Source: Telmatactis stephensoni (Eukaryota; Cnidaria; Anthozoa; Actiniaria; Isophelliidae). From it: a stretch of DNA of 64,000 bases. The stretch is from positions 310,001 to 374,000 of the forward strand of contig JALIZF010001749.1 in assembly GCA_029948255.1 (NCBI GenBank), in the 5' to 3' direction. This document shows, in pieces, positions 35,237-50,200 of this stretch. The notes beneath the pieces are model-generated. The model did no database searches, was not told the DNA's origin, and saw only the letters and a list, made by a program, of their open reading frames with translations. Numbering within the stretch: the stretch's first letter is position 1; every line of letters begins with the position of its first letter. A program made the translations under genes and the position numbers.

Positions 35237-38200
35237 CGCAATCTGGTCAAATCCTGATTTCTCTTCAAAGATTGTTCATTTCCAAAACGTTTGATCAAAT
35301 ACCACTTATTCTATTTTGGAATGGGCTCTTTCACAGTCAATAGACCCTAAAGATGCTTGTTACGTTTGAGGAGTTATATGCTGCCTACAACAACCTAGTG
35401 TATTGTAAGTTAGTACTGTAGTCTTACTTTATGAAGTCCAATGGTTTCTCTCTTCTTTGACTTTGTGGTGTGCTCCCTGGGGAGTGGTCATACCGCCCTT
35501 GACGTCCAGGTGACAGGGAATCAAATGTGCTCAAGTCCATTGTTCCAGCAGTGCGTGTAACTGAAAAATACAATGATTTAAATATCAGATCATATAGAAA
35601 CCTTTACCTGAACAAAATTTTATTACAGACACTAGTCAGATATATTACACAGTAAAGACAAATGGTAGTTTACCATCGGCAGGCTGTGGGACATATTCCT
35701 GTCTTTCAGACTCCTCTGGACGAAGTACTTCCTCTTTTTTAACGTCATCAGGATACCTGTCACGGTCAAGGCCATAGTCACGATCACGGTCCCGCTCATA
35801 GTCACGATCACGATCACGGTCAAAGTCACGATCGCGATCACGGTTGTAGTCATGATCACGGTCACGATCACGATCACGATCAAAGTCAGAATCAAGATGC
35901 TTCCAAGATGTAGTACCGAAGGGTTCTCCAGCCTTGTTGTCTTCTTGGTCTGGTGGTGGACGTGAAGGTGGTGGTGGTTGTTGCTGTACTGGCTCAGGAT
36001 CACTATATCGCCTAATTATTAACACAACAATAATACATGAGGATTTCTCAATGACATAGAATAATTATCTTATCATGCAATTAACTTACATGTAGAAATG
36101 AATAAAATTATTTTTGTCATGCATTTAACTTAGAAGTGATGCTTAAAAGTATTTAAGCCTGCTTTAGACTTGTGCCAAAAGCAGAGATCACACAACAACA
36201 ACACAGTGCTGCATGTACCTTGTTCATCTTAAAAAAAGAAATACTTCTAACAGAGTACCAAGACTGTGTAAGTTGTTGGTGCTAATGCTTATGTCAAAGG
36301 TCTAAACCAGGGTACAGCTTATATTATTATGTATGATTTACAATGTAGGAAGTGATACAATCTTGAAGGCCACACCCTTTACCTTGGTGGCAAATCAGGC
36401 ACAGACTCTTCTACCTTCACTTCCTGCTTGGTGACAAGTGGTTCAGGGGTTTTCTCACTTTGAAAAAAATTTAGTGATTATAGCAACTATTCTACACTCA
36501 AAGGGATTTCCACCCAAAATGGCACTCTCAGTCCTGTCAAGCTCTCAGTATGACAATGTGGAATATGCTGGGATCTAATTATGTGAACATCAACCAGCAA
36601 GCATGAGGTGATGCAAGATGTATTATGGGAAAATTATAGGATATGATAAGCACAAATAAAAATTATCCTGCAATAAGCCCCAGCGTGATGACATTTTGAC
36701 CCCACCAGAATCCTTAATTCAAGTAGCTTTTGTTCACTAATTAAAGCTATTGTGTTTGTATTCTTGAATGAATTTAAAATTTGAATATGAAAGGTTCTTG
36801 AAAAGGATTCTTCTGGTATAGAGAGGGGTTCCAAACATATTATGATTTGGGCTTATATATTTTCATAAAGCTATCAAAATTTGGTCAAAATTAAATTTCA
36901 TTATAATAAATAAATACTTAATTAAAACTTACTATACAATAGTTAATTGAAACTAATTCCATCAATTAATGGGTTACAAAATCTGCCATTCTTGCAGGCA
37001 AAATATGCACTGGGACTCTAATTAAACAAAGACAAGTCAAGCTCAACTGGTTGGAGTCCTTTTGTTTTTGAGGCTGTTTACATCCTTTAGCCTACCAGTA
37101 TGGTAGATTTTGTACCATGTAACCAGTTGATGCAAAAGGCCTATTGCAACCACAATTATAGTGAAATTGCTGTAGGATTGTTTTCACTATGCAAAGAATC
37201 TCAATTTTGCAGGAATCCTGTGCAAAATGAAGATGACAATATTTCTCTGCATTACATATCCAAACATCTTCAAATTCCTAAGACATATCATTGAAAGCAA
37301 TACCATTACTAATAGTAGTGCTACCCTAGTGAATAATTACTAGTCAGAATATTATATAATTATTTCTGTGAAAATATATCAAATAATGCTTATTACATTT
37401 ATATTTTAACTAGGTGTTATATGTTATACCTCATTTGCTCAAGCCAACTATCTGCTTTCTTCTTAGCCTCAACAGGCTTAATTTCCCTTTCAAAGGCCCG
37501 TTTAAATGGTTTTTCAATGCTTTTATTGGAAGAGAAAAAACCAGTCATACTATAAGTGGGTGAACATGCATTAATGTGCTTAAAAGTGTACAACAAAAGT
37601 GCATTTGAAGGTGCAGAAGTAAAAATGTATACTGTAAAGTGAGAACATGCTATTTTCATCTCTCAGTGCAGTTATAATACTTAGAGTTATATCATATGTA
37701 GTGTACTGCAATGCAGAAACTGAAAAAAGAGCTCAGACACTGAAGTGCTAGACTACTTAGAATACATTTATTTAGAGAGAGAGACAGGTGAATGTGCTAA
37801 GAAATTAGGTTTATTTATTTTGAGACAAACTTATCAAAAATGTGCTAATTAAGTGCTTCACAAGTGCTTAGATCAAACTCCAAACCAACAAAACCCTCAT
37901 TAGAATAACAAAAACGTACTTAATAACAAATAATATAAACTATAGAAACATGTTAATAGCATTATGCAAGTCAAAATGGCTATAAAACTATTTGGTAAAT
38001 ATTAGTCATAAATTAAATTAGACTAAATTATGATTACATAATTAGTATAATTAAGTGTGTTGTGCAAACATAATAGGTTAGAGCTGCAAATGTTAGTATA
38101 CCTTATCTCATCATGTTTAGGCTTCTCCTCTGGTTTGTCCTCTTTGGATATGCCATCATCACTTAGGAAAGAAATAGGTTATAAACACGTACTGTTAGCA

Positions 38201-41200
38201 ATTATAATTATTGCTAAAAAGGATATTAAAAAAGGATATATGTCTGCTAAATGTCTGAACAGTTATGTTACATTCAAGGAGTGGCAAATAGTTTTCTTAC
38301 TTTAAAAAAAACAGAGTGTTCTTTCTGATCAATTTCAAAGATTTTTCAATTTCAATTAGGAGAATTTAGGGTTTGAACAAATGGGGGTCTTCAATTACAA
38401 AACTAGGCATTTTTATGCAATTTTGGAGCCATGACATTCAGAGATGGACATTTCAGCGGTGTTCAGCACTTAGAACTTCACTGCTATAAGCGCTATATAT
38501 AATGCTTGTTTGATTGATTGATGGTTTTTGTCATTCAACCTCGGCCTCAACAGCATGCAGTCTATACTTTTGAATTTGACTACAGCCCATGGAATTTTGA
38601 AAGTGTTTTCGATTGCCCATTTGTGCATTGCTTACATTACCATGGGCTGTATTCAATTTCTAAAGAATATATTTCATGTTGTCGAGGTCGAGGTTGAATG
38701 ACAAGTACCATGAGATGGTCTATTGTTCAGCTGGTTCATATAATAGCGACAAAATCATAGGCACAGTCAAGTAATATACACAGACTCAGCAACCAATGTG
38801 CTGCTGATTAGCATGTCTTTTCTTCTCTCCTACTTGGTATATGATAAATGTGATACCAAGTCTGTGGAAGTATGTACTTGCAGCACTTGTGTTTGTGTCA
38901 GTCATGTGAACCAAGCCCCATTGCCACTCCTTAACCATGTATGAATTACGAGGTTATCTGATAGTGTTTGTTTGTTGGATTTGTGTGTAATTATGCATGC
39001 GCTAAATCTGCATAGCAAAAGGTTATAACATGTAACTGCATGTTTACCATTTTAACAAGTTAAGCTATTATTATATATTCACCCATGTATACACTTGGCC
39101 CATCTTCAGTCACATGCACTCAAAATATCAATACTTTATGAAGAGACAAAAAACATTTCAATATGCATTCCTCATGACATCTGGGTTTTCTCCTTTTTAT
39201 AAATCCTCAGAGATCACTAACATTTTTTGACATTTTTCCAAAACTTCTGCTCTCAAACTCAGGGTTTATCTTATGCATGGATACTACGTGACTGTATAGA
39301 TCGATGTACCAGTGCAGTGTTAGTACTAGTGCAACATACATGTATTTATGGCTAATGGATGGGTGTAAACATGGGTAAATATGGTGAACACATTCAACAG
39401 TAGTATTCATAAACATGCAAGTCATTCAAGCTGAAAGTTAACTTTACAGTAATTTATGTTTACAAGTTGAAAATTAATTTTGCAGTAGGTTGGATTATAA
39501 GTTCATGTAAGAGCTCAAATAGCTGTACATGTAAGTTCTAGAGATTGTCATGTTTACATTTTACATATTAATTTACCATCACTATTGTGCATTTTTTGCA
39601 AAATTTATGCTAGAGATGTTATTAAATGGTTATAAACTATAATCCAAAGTAAATTAATTAAAAGTAATTGAGTCCACAATAAATTAATGTTATTCATGCA
39701 TGGATCCGATGTATACATTGTGAGAAATTTTAAAATATCAAACGTAAGGCAATATTATTAAGTATTTTACATGTTATGTTAGGGTTAATATTCTTAATGA
39801 TACATCAGGATATTTAATGAACACTATGAAAGTCTATCATTAGAGTTTATTAGTCTTAAACACTGCTGCTGTGTTTAGCCTTGTAAGATAAGGGAGCATT
39901 ACAAGACTAAAAACAGCTATTTATGAGATCATTGGTAAAGTTATTCTTTTTAATTTGTTCAAGCTTGCTGACAGTATGTATATATTGAATATAAAAAATC
40001 ATATCATACTATTATTATTTTATATAAAACTTTAAGAAGGAAAGAGTTAAAGTTTCTATTAATGAACCAGTTTACATTTATCAGGATCTCATTTCACTAC
40101 CGGTAATTATACTGTATTTTATATGCTTTAATAAGACTGAAAGAAATTTAAAGTATTGTGCAAGTCTTTCTCATTGATAGCTAAACCAGCATGCTTTATG
40201 CAGTCAATACAGCACAGTGCACCATGCACATGGCAATAATGAACCATGCTATTATGATTACTAACAAAGAATGAGAGCCACACATCTATACCTGTCACGT
40301 CTATGACGTTTTTGGTTCTTAATGAAATGTCTATCCAAGGATTTGGAACGTCTGTCAGATCTCTTGTCAATATGCTCATCATCTGGGTAGCTTGGTAGTA
40401 AAAGGAATAATTTAATTTTCAAGTCTACACTAAATTTGATTCACAAAGCTGACTAATAAATATCACTTAAACTATAAAATAACATTAAATATCACAGCTG
40501 CTAATAACCAAGGCTGTTCGTTGAGACAGGTCTTTCATAGACAATTAATTAAGTTTGATTTTTATCTAACATTTATTTAGTAAATACAGTAGAATCTCTA
40601 ATAATGGACACTTCTATCACATCAACACTTTTCTATAGAGCAGATTTCTTATGAGTGTGCAATGGACCACACTGTGCCATGACTGTGTCAGTGCTGTGAT
40701 ATGTCTATCAAAACATTTGAAATTCCTGCCTGTCGTGACAGTGCAGTGCCATTTTCACAGTCATACCAAATCTACTCTAAATGGACAGGTCTCTGTCATT
40801 TGACAGCTTTGGCCCGTTTCTCAAAAGACCCGATAACTTTACGGACCCTTTAACTTATTTGGTTTATTTAGGTTAACGGATGCGTAAAGTTATCGGGTCT
40901 TTTGAGAAACGGGCCCCAGGAGTCATATAAATGAAACCTATCATAAAATAGACACCTCTGTACAACAGACACTACTCTTTGTCCTTTGGAGTCCATATCA
41001 AACAGGCTCAAGACACTGTATCATTCTAATTCAACTACATGTAATGGTTGATAATGGCATAATAAAATGTGCAATATCCATTTTATGTTCTGATTATATA
41101 GTGTGTAAGGTAAACTATGGATTACACATTCATTATTAATAGCACACTGTGCAATTTAACAAACTAAAACAATCTTGAACCCATGCATGCCTGCTATTGC

Positions 41201-44200
41201 CAACAAGCTCTTTTTCCCATCACAACTGAAGCTGGTAATAACTGCATACAACTGTACTGAATATACTAACAACTACTGATCACTTGGGTTTTGCCCTGAG
41301 TCAAAAACTGCAAGCCATTTTTTCATTCAGTCACAAATGTCCCATTTCACCTCAATGCACATGCACTTGTTTCTTATGACTTCCACTTCTACTTTTAAAT
41401 GGAGTATGCCCAAAACCCAATTTTTTGTTCAAAGCATTTTTAAGTGACACCCCATTTCCTAGTATACCACCTTCCCATGTACAAGTAGGTTTCTTCACAG
41501 ACAACCCTTCTGTTGGGCTTCCTTTGGTAAACTGAGCAAGAGAAAATTTGGGTTCTTGTTCCCAGACTTCATAGATTTTGTTCCCAGATTTCCATTTTGC
41601 CTGATTCCCACTAGGAATATATAAATTAATTTATGAAGACCAAGGCTGTGCTCTAACACAAATAATTTGGGCCTCTCTAACACATTCACCATACTTTATT
41701 TTCACTGTCTCCTGAGCCCAAATGTTTGCTGTCTCAGGCCTGCACACAAACACTGCTAGAGCACAGCTTTGAAAATCTATCTAAATGCAATCCAAGTAAA
41801 CAAGTCCCCACAAAAAGAAATTCATACATTCTACATGTACAGAACATACTGTGGTAAAATTACGACAAGCTCCCTAAAAACAGTCAAATGATCTTCATTT
41901 GACATTAACTGATACTTACTTATAATCCAGTCCATTTTGGCTTCTCCTTCCAACAGTGGGCAAAGATTTGGTACTAGAGTATCTATCTAGCTTCTTGTCG
42001 GCAACAACAAGCTCCAAGTCTTGTGATTTACGGACCATTTCAATGGCTTCCTTCAAGCTTAACTCATCTGTCTTCTTGCCATTTATCTGATGAAGAGTCA
42101 TGAATTGAAAACTAAATAACTGAGCAATATTTGAGTGGATAAAGAGTAGATAGCTAGGAAAATGGCGTGGTCATGGCAGGAATTTCATGTGTTTTATAGA
42201 CAAACATGTTGTTAGGGCACTAATACTGCCACACTACTGTTTCACACTGATTCATACAAAAATCTACTAATGCAATTACTCTAGAATATACATGTATGTA
42301 CATGGTTTGCACTATTTTGGAATTTCAATATTCCATGATATTGAATGACCTTTTCAATGACCACTTTCAAGTTGATCCTTTTTATAAACTGAATTACTTT
42401 CCATTGGAAGAAATAAATTTTATCTGGTTCGCTACCAATTTTGTTCTCATGCAAACTTTCCATGATTTTCCAGGACCTTTAAATCTCAATCCCATGACTT
42501 TCCAGGCCTGGAAAATGAAATCATGAAATTCCATGACTTTCCAGGTTTTCCATGACCTGTACGAACCCTGATGTACAAAAAGTACAAGGAAACATGACTT
42601 CAGGTGAACCATGTGCAATGTACTAAGGATTGAAATGAATGTCAACCATATCATTTTAGCAATGAAATAGGTTTCATCAAATACTTTTAAATACTATTAA
42701 TATTTAATTCATTTAATGTAAAAGAAGTGACATACCTTTTGAACAACATGGTCACGCTGCAACCCACCATAATCTGCTACTCCATTACGCTTGACATCTT
42801 TGATATACAAACGGAATGCCATTGAGAAGCCAAACCCTTCTTTTTCAGGCTTCTTAAGGTTGATAGTAGTTGTGGGAGGGCCTGATGACCTGCTTTTCCT
42901 GTCTGGCAGTGTAGCTGATTCATACCTCTTTTCAGATCCAGCACTAGGTGGAGCGGGTTTTCGTCTCTTGATATTCTGTCAAAAAGGAATAAAGATGAGT
43001 GCATAAACAAAGTATGCATGCATGGAAAAAGACATTTATGAATAACCACAGTTAGTATCATCATGATAAATACTTAAAGTGCCCCTAACCCCTAAATTGA
43101 AATTTTGCTAATCGTTTCTTTATTAATGGAAAAGCCTTATGGTGAAATATTTCAGGATAAAATCATCTCCTTTGTGAGGATTAAGCATTTGAAATCTGAA
43201 AATGCAAATGAGATGACGTAGAAAAAGGACTACTTAAATATACAAAATCACTAGAGATGAATTTTATACTATTTTTTCATTTGCAAAACATTTTCATCGC
43301 TAAAGTACAAAGTTTGGTGAATGTTTTTGCCACATAACTCAAAAACACTTGTTCCAAAATTGAAGACAAAATCACGCAAATTCCTTTTTCTACGTCATCT
43401 CATTTGCATTTCCCAACTTCAAATGCTTAATGCTCCAAAAGGAGATGATTTTATCCGGAGATATTTCACCATTAAACATTTCCATTCATGAAGAAACGAT
43501 TCTCAGAATTTCAATTTAGGGGTTAGGGGCACTTTAATATGTGAAATTGTTTGAGAGATTATAAGCCTACAAGTCAAGCAACAAATGATGATTGTATAAT
43601 TATATGTTCTATGGCAGACTTGCAAATTGAATGATCACCAGCAAATATTGATTACAAGCAGGATTGATACTAAGAAATAAATATTAAAAATCTCAGGAGC
43701 ATTCACCAAGTATTTAATCATAAGGACCAAAAAATGACTTTTCAAGAAGAATTGTTTGTCAAATGACATTTGTGAACATCCAATTAAACTGTAGATCTAC
43801 ATATATGAAAGCAAATGGTCAACTTGTTATGTTGCTTAATTCCAGTATAAACTTCATCATAATGAATGCCCACATGGCCATGTTTTAGAAAGCATGCAAA
43901 TGTATAGAGATCACTTACACATTTTTGTACTGACCTCCTCAAATAATTTTAAAACAGAACTAGATCACTAGCTACATGTATGTTGATGTCCCTCATTATT
44001 ATCCATTAATTAAAAATAAATATGAGAATTCTTGGAAAGCTTTTCAAGTACTCTTAAAAAGCAATATCATAATAATTAAAAGAAGACTCTCAAGGAGTTT
44101 AGGAGTAGCACTGGCAACTAACAAGCACACATCAAAGAGCGATTTTATTGCAGTGATCAGGATTATAGCGGAATTTTGTCATTTGAGCATCAGGCATTCT

Positions 44201-47200
44201 GATGAATCTTGGCTAATCACCTCACTAATCATTAATATTGAATATACAGTACATACCAGTCTGGCACTGACACCACTGTCTTTAAGAGCTTGTACAGCAT
44301 CTCTGTGATAACAACGCTCCACATTCACATCATTGACTTGCACAATAATGTCATTGACACTGTGGAAGGTTGATAGTATAACAAATTAGTCAATTGTAAT
44401 AGTTTATACATGTACTTGTCATCATTGTGCAATGATAACAGTCCTTTAGACTAAATGTTTGCGATCATCTCCACTTGACTTACAACTTGCATTCAATATT
44501 CTGAATAAATTATCAATTGAAACATTTTATTATTAATCTTGATGTTGCAAAAGACAGTTTAATCATCATTACCCTTGTCATCAGCATCATATTTTATCCA
44601 TCAATCTCCTAGTACAATATTATTTTTAAATACCAAATTTGTAGCAATCTTACAAACATACTCACCGTAATAAGCCATCAGCTGGGCTGCCTTTAACAAT
44701 GTCTGACACCACAATGGACGTGTCTCCTGTCCTGTTATGTGGATTATCTAGTCCACCAGACACTGCAATACCAAAACCTTGAGAGGCATTGGCCTATAAA
44801 ACAACAACACAAGGACTATCACTCACAAAAATTCAAAGTTATAGAGTCCAACAGTAAGAAGTACCCACACCCTCCATTATCCAAGTCCACAAACAAATAC
44901 TTGCTGAAATCCAAAAGCACATCTACATCTACTTTATTGCTCCTAAACAGTTTTGTATCCAGAGAAGATCATTGCGATCAGTTCAATACTCAACAAGAGT
45001 TCAACATGTGACCCTAGCAAAAATACATGACTCGTTCTCCCCACTAGCTCAGTTGATATAATTATAGTACCCAACTGGTTACCCAGGTGAGGTCACAGGA
45101 TAAAACTTTGTCCAGCCTTGTTGGAGTCCATTCCACTAGTTACATAGAGTACTTCATGTTATGGTCACAAAATTGTTCAGACATTGTCAATGAATTGTTG
45201 TACAAATGACTTTTCTGACTCGATTCAGTTACAAGTTTAGTTATCAAAAGAATTGTTGAAAATTCTTAAGTTCAAAGTAAGGTTAGAACTATTAATAATT
45301 ATTTTAATAAAAACAAGCAAACAGCTGTAAATCAAGTTATATCAAGTCAAAAGATTCTGGAAAAGTTTGTACATAATTTATATAACAACAATTCTGTGAC
45401 AATGTTGCAACAATTTGGTGACCGTAACATGAAGTACTCCATGTAACGCCTCGGGGCCAATCAACGGTGAATTGACCATATCTATGATGTACATTCTGTA
45501 ATCATGGCAATTTGGTATACTGCATGTAATTGTGCTCAACCAAACAACAAATAGTGAAAATGTAAAGTGTGCAATATTCCCTACCTTCTCAAGAAGGATG
45601 GTCTGTTTTTCAAGGATATAATGTTCTGCTGGCTGTAGAATAAAAGCAGGAATCTTATTAACAAGGCTGTTGTGCAATAATAAACAATATTTCTGGAGAA
45701 AATTAAATTTATAAGAAGTAAGATATGACTCATTATTGTTGACGTTTAACTTGACCTTGCAGTATTAATAAGACTGCAGTACTACAGACTGAAGCACAAT
45801 ACTAATTTCTGGTATACTATGAGCAAGAAAGGGAAAATAACAATCATAAGGCTAGTTTAATTAAAACGACTTTCATAGCAATAACATCTTGAAATTCATC
45901 TCTTTATTTAAAAAATATATCAAAATATATGGGTCAGAAATTGATTACACTACCAATGAATTTAGATTTAAGTGATATAATCTCCTTTTCATTTAGAGCA
46001 TATAATTATATATAATGCCATGATAGTACACCACAGTTAGAAAAACAAATCACAACAATTGTACAGCACAATAAAATCTCCTCATCAAAAGTTTTAACTG
46101 TTCAAGTTTTATGTATCTAGGTTACCTAAGTGTTTGACAACAATGTGACAGGATTAATATACACTCTAGACACAGTCTTATTGTTGTCTTCCACAATAAT
46201 AACACTGATATAGCTTTACCCAGAAATAACTATTATTGCTGTAAAATTTATGGGCTAATCAATTTAAACCTTGAAAAAGCACTAAACTTGTTATTCAATT
46301 ACACAAACTTACTAGGAATAAAAATGACTTACAACAAATGAAGACAAGTTAGAGTGTTATACATTATATAACTTTTGTTGTTAGACAAATGAGCAACAGT
46401 CTAGTGTGATTAGCAAATACAGCAGTAGAATGGAAATTGAAAAATCAAAGAAAAAGGAAATATCAATTTCAGACACAAAGAAACATGTCAAACATGTTAG
46501 AAGCAAAGCTCTTGCCTGTTTATTACACAAGAATCTAGATATTGTCATTTCTTCCCATTTCCCATAGATTCTAACAATTAAACAAGATTTTTAGCTAGAA
46601 GTTGTTGCCAAGGCTATCTATGTCTGGTGATAAGATGACACTATTTGTAAGAAGACCTGCCTGGCTAAAAGCTTTTTTGTGTGGCTTCAAATTTCACCAA
46701 CAAGACACTTCTATCCCTCTGTGAATATTCCCCAACTTAATTGAGAGCTAAAAAGTTAAAATTGATATTTGGCAGAAATTAAAAGAAATCCAACTATGAA
46801 TGGTAGAAAGAACTACTATTATTGACAATCTTATATGCACTAATGTAAATTCCCTTTAAATATAAATTGTGATAAGATTTATGGTTTACAATAAATGATA
46901 ACACAGGGCTGCTACAGTATGGGTGAATTAAATTGCATTGCAAAAAAATACTGGCTATCACTGACTTCACAGACGGCAGACTTTACAGGTTGCCTGCTGG
47001 GGTCAATCTAGAGAAGGTGAAAAGTGGATTCCCTTTGGCAATTTGAGTATCAGTCTATAAGTAGAAGCTGAGCTTGTGTTTAGCCGGATTTTCAGATTGT
47101 CAAGGGGTGTCCACTTTTCACCTTCTCTAGATTGACCCCAGATGTTTGTTTTAAAGGCAGTTAGGTTGTCAGTGGTCACTGATGCTCTATCATTTAATAG

Positions 47201-50200
47201 GGCCTAAACCAAGCAGTTTAAACTTGGGCTGTTTTAATTCACCACTGTGTCTAGACCTTGTACTGTACCAACAAATGTCTACACCAGATTGTACAAAAGT
47301 ATACAGTTTTATCCATTCCTAAAATATAGAGTGGTTTTCATTAACCCATGAAACAAAGTTTATTTGTTTAAGTTTTATAGTCCAAATGACAAAAAAAACA
47401 AAAACAAAAAAAAAACCACAATGGAATTAGGGTGTATTAAAGAGTGATACTAAAGTGTGTTTCACAGGTTTATGAAAACTGCTCTTTGCCTGTTTGTTGT
47501 TAAAATCGACAATTTTGTTGACCAAACTGTTTTAACAAGTTCATGATTTTAATAACAATCTAATATTTGTACCATAATTATATCTTATCTATTATAATGG
47601 TGTTGTCAAACTTTCTTCACTGGAACTATCAACAAACTCAAAAGGTTAGACAGATAACCTACCAGAAACAATAACAAAGATAAGAATACTTTCTTTAACC
47701 ACAGCTATTATTATTATCAAGGAAGCATAAATTAAGGAACTCCAAGGAATCCCAAACAATCAACATTGACCCACATACTACCACATGCTGTCAGTATGGT
47801 AAATGTCTGCCAGACTAGAGTGACTTGTGTAGCAATCTTAAGGTCAATGGTATAAATTCATTTCATAACATACATTGTTGAGAGCAATCTTGTGTGCACA
47901 AATGCAATGAAGCAAACATTTTTATAAAAGGAAAATTGTTTTGCCATGCAATGTTAAACTGGATATATATATGCCAAATTGAACTGACAAAAAAAACCTA
48001 AATGCACATCAACATAATTTTTTGTGTTCAGTTTATTGTTATCATTACACTGACATCAATCAACGTTTTATCTCCTGACTCAGGCCCCGTTCAAACAAGA
48101 ACACAAGTCATTGCAAGTTTTGACTTATGTAGACTTGCATCCTAATTCACTTGAACACCAACTTGCATTGACTTGCAAGCAGTTTGAACGTGCTCAAATT
48201 TGATTGTAAGTTGATGCAAGTTTTCATTTGTTTGAATAGTCACCACGCTAGACTTCACAAGTTGTTTTTCTTTTTTTTTGTCCAAACGTCTGCACATTTT
48301 CTCTCCTACAAATAATTCAGCTAGCTGTTTTTTCCTTGGAAGGTTTTGAAAATTTTCCATCAACTTGCATGGAGCTCATTGTTCAAACAAGGATGCAAGT
48401 TTTAAGTGCATCAACTTGTGTTCTCGTTTGAATGGGGTCTTAAACTCAAATCATGCTACATTGCTCCACAACTAATGTTTCTAATACAGGTAGCAACATA
48501 ATTATTTGAATCATAAAAATATAAATTCAAACTACAGTGGTAGCTCTATTGAATGGACACCTAAACATTAGCGCAGGTCTTGATGAAAATTCCATTGATC
48601 ATATTTTAATAGTAAATTGAACCTCAACTTAGAAGACTCCTCTCAAGAATATACCAGGCAAGGTCCCGAAGGTGTTTGCTTAATAGAGGTACCATTGTAC
48701 ACTGTAAAAATTGATTGTACAATAAAATATTTCAAAACTTTGCAAAGTCTAATCCAATCAGCTTCAGGCATGCATTAGTGCATTAAACCCCAGACAAGAT
48801 ATTGAACTGTAATCTCACTCAAGTGGACAGATAAAAGAGAGCAAAGCTCAAATTACATCATTTGACTGGTTGTCAGTTTTGTGCTGGCATAAGAGAAAGG
48901 GATGATTCCAAAGCAGATTGAAAACAACACAAAATCACTTTTTAATGGTAGACTACAGGGGTGCTAGATGAATCATCGCTAAGGCATACATGTATACAAA
49001 CTATTGTCAAGCAACAGAGCGTGATAAAATATCATCACAGCCAGAAATCTAATGAGAAGTGTTTTGAATGCAAAGATACACTTCAGATGTAAAGTACTTC
49101 TGCAATAATTGTTCACTAAAATACAGATATAATATTTATAAAGTTCATCAGACATGAAATTGTAACAAATTCAATGAGTGCTTCCAATACAGCGTGAAAT
49201 TTGTGACTTTCAGATCTATTTGGCTACGCTACAGTTGCATTTGCAGTATAATGTAAAGATAATTATGGGTCTCAGCTATGGCTTTGTTATGGTGCATATA
49301 TCAGGCTTTATGATAATTTCTTACGGCCGACAAAACAACAAAGCTAATGTTTGCTATTATGACAAGCACTAACTGGTGCCACATTCAAAATGCTTTTCAA
49401 GGCTTTTTAAACTCATAAGAATCGAGAAACAAAGACAATTCTGCGAAATTTAAAAGGAAAGATCAGACACACGACAACATCTCTCACAGGGAGCAACTGA
49501 ATATGCTACAAGAAGAAGAATGATTCAAGTATTTTGGTCAGAAAGCGATTTTTGAAAGCACGCCAAAATGAAAATGTACACAAAAGCAAAAAATACAAAA
49601 CTTTTTTACCATTTCTTTTTTACACATTTATCTCCATACAAGTCGTACAAATTATCTGAGGCAATTTTGGCATCGGTACTCTTCCAGAGAAATCAAAACG
49701 TCTGATGATTTAATTTCCCTACCATCATATAATGGAAAGAAATTACCTTAATGCAGAAAATACGATTATACATACAAAGCTTGGTGTGCAGTGTTTGCAA
49801 TAACATAACGTCTAACAATTTCTTGAAAGGTCGAGTAAAAGACACTTTGACTGAATGCAATGACACCAAAGCTGAGAGTTGTACAAATAAAAAAATATTG
49901 TTCTATTGGGATTAAAGGTTTTTAAACGCAATTAAGTAATTTTCGGTAGAATTAAATTTACTAGCCACTGTACAACAGAATATTTAAGTAAAAACAAAGA
50001 ATAGAGTTGATATTTTGCAAGAACCTGGAAGTTCGGTGATCAATTGACATGATATTTTCTTGTTCTCTCTCGTAAAAGACAATAGCTCAAAATCTTAGAC
50101 GAGCTGTCTATCGTAGCACAAAGAGAAAGTGAAACGAATAAATAATTTATCGGGACTCGAGGAAAGTATAAAGTTTTTAAAGTGTCTTTTTCTAAATGCA

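Noticed and set aside
35632..36003. 123-residue frame rich in Ile/Val/Thr over ZO exon 12
   Set aside because: Shadow of the Arg-Asp repeat in the true frame.
40292..40382. Minus-strand frame [15 protein letters not shown] as the ZO exon 8 frame
   Set aside because: It requires the acceptor cccag and gives the wrong phase. The acceptor ccaag, 8 bases upstream in the transcript, keeps the frame and yields the charged linker.
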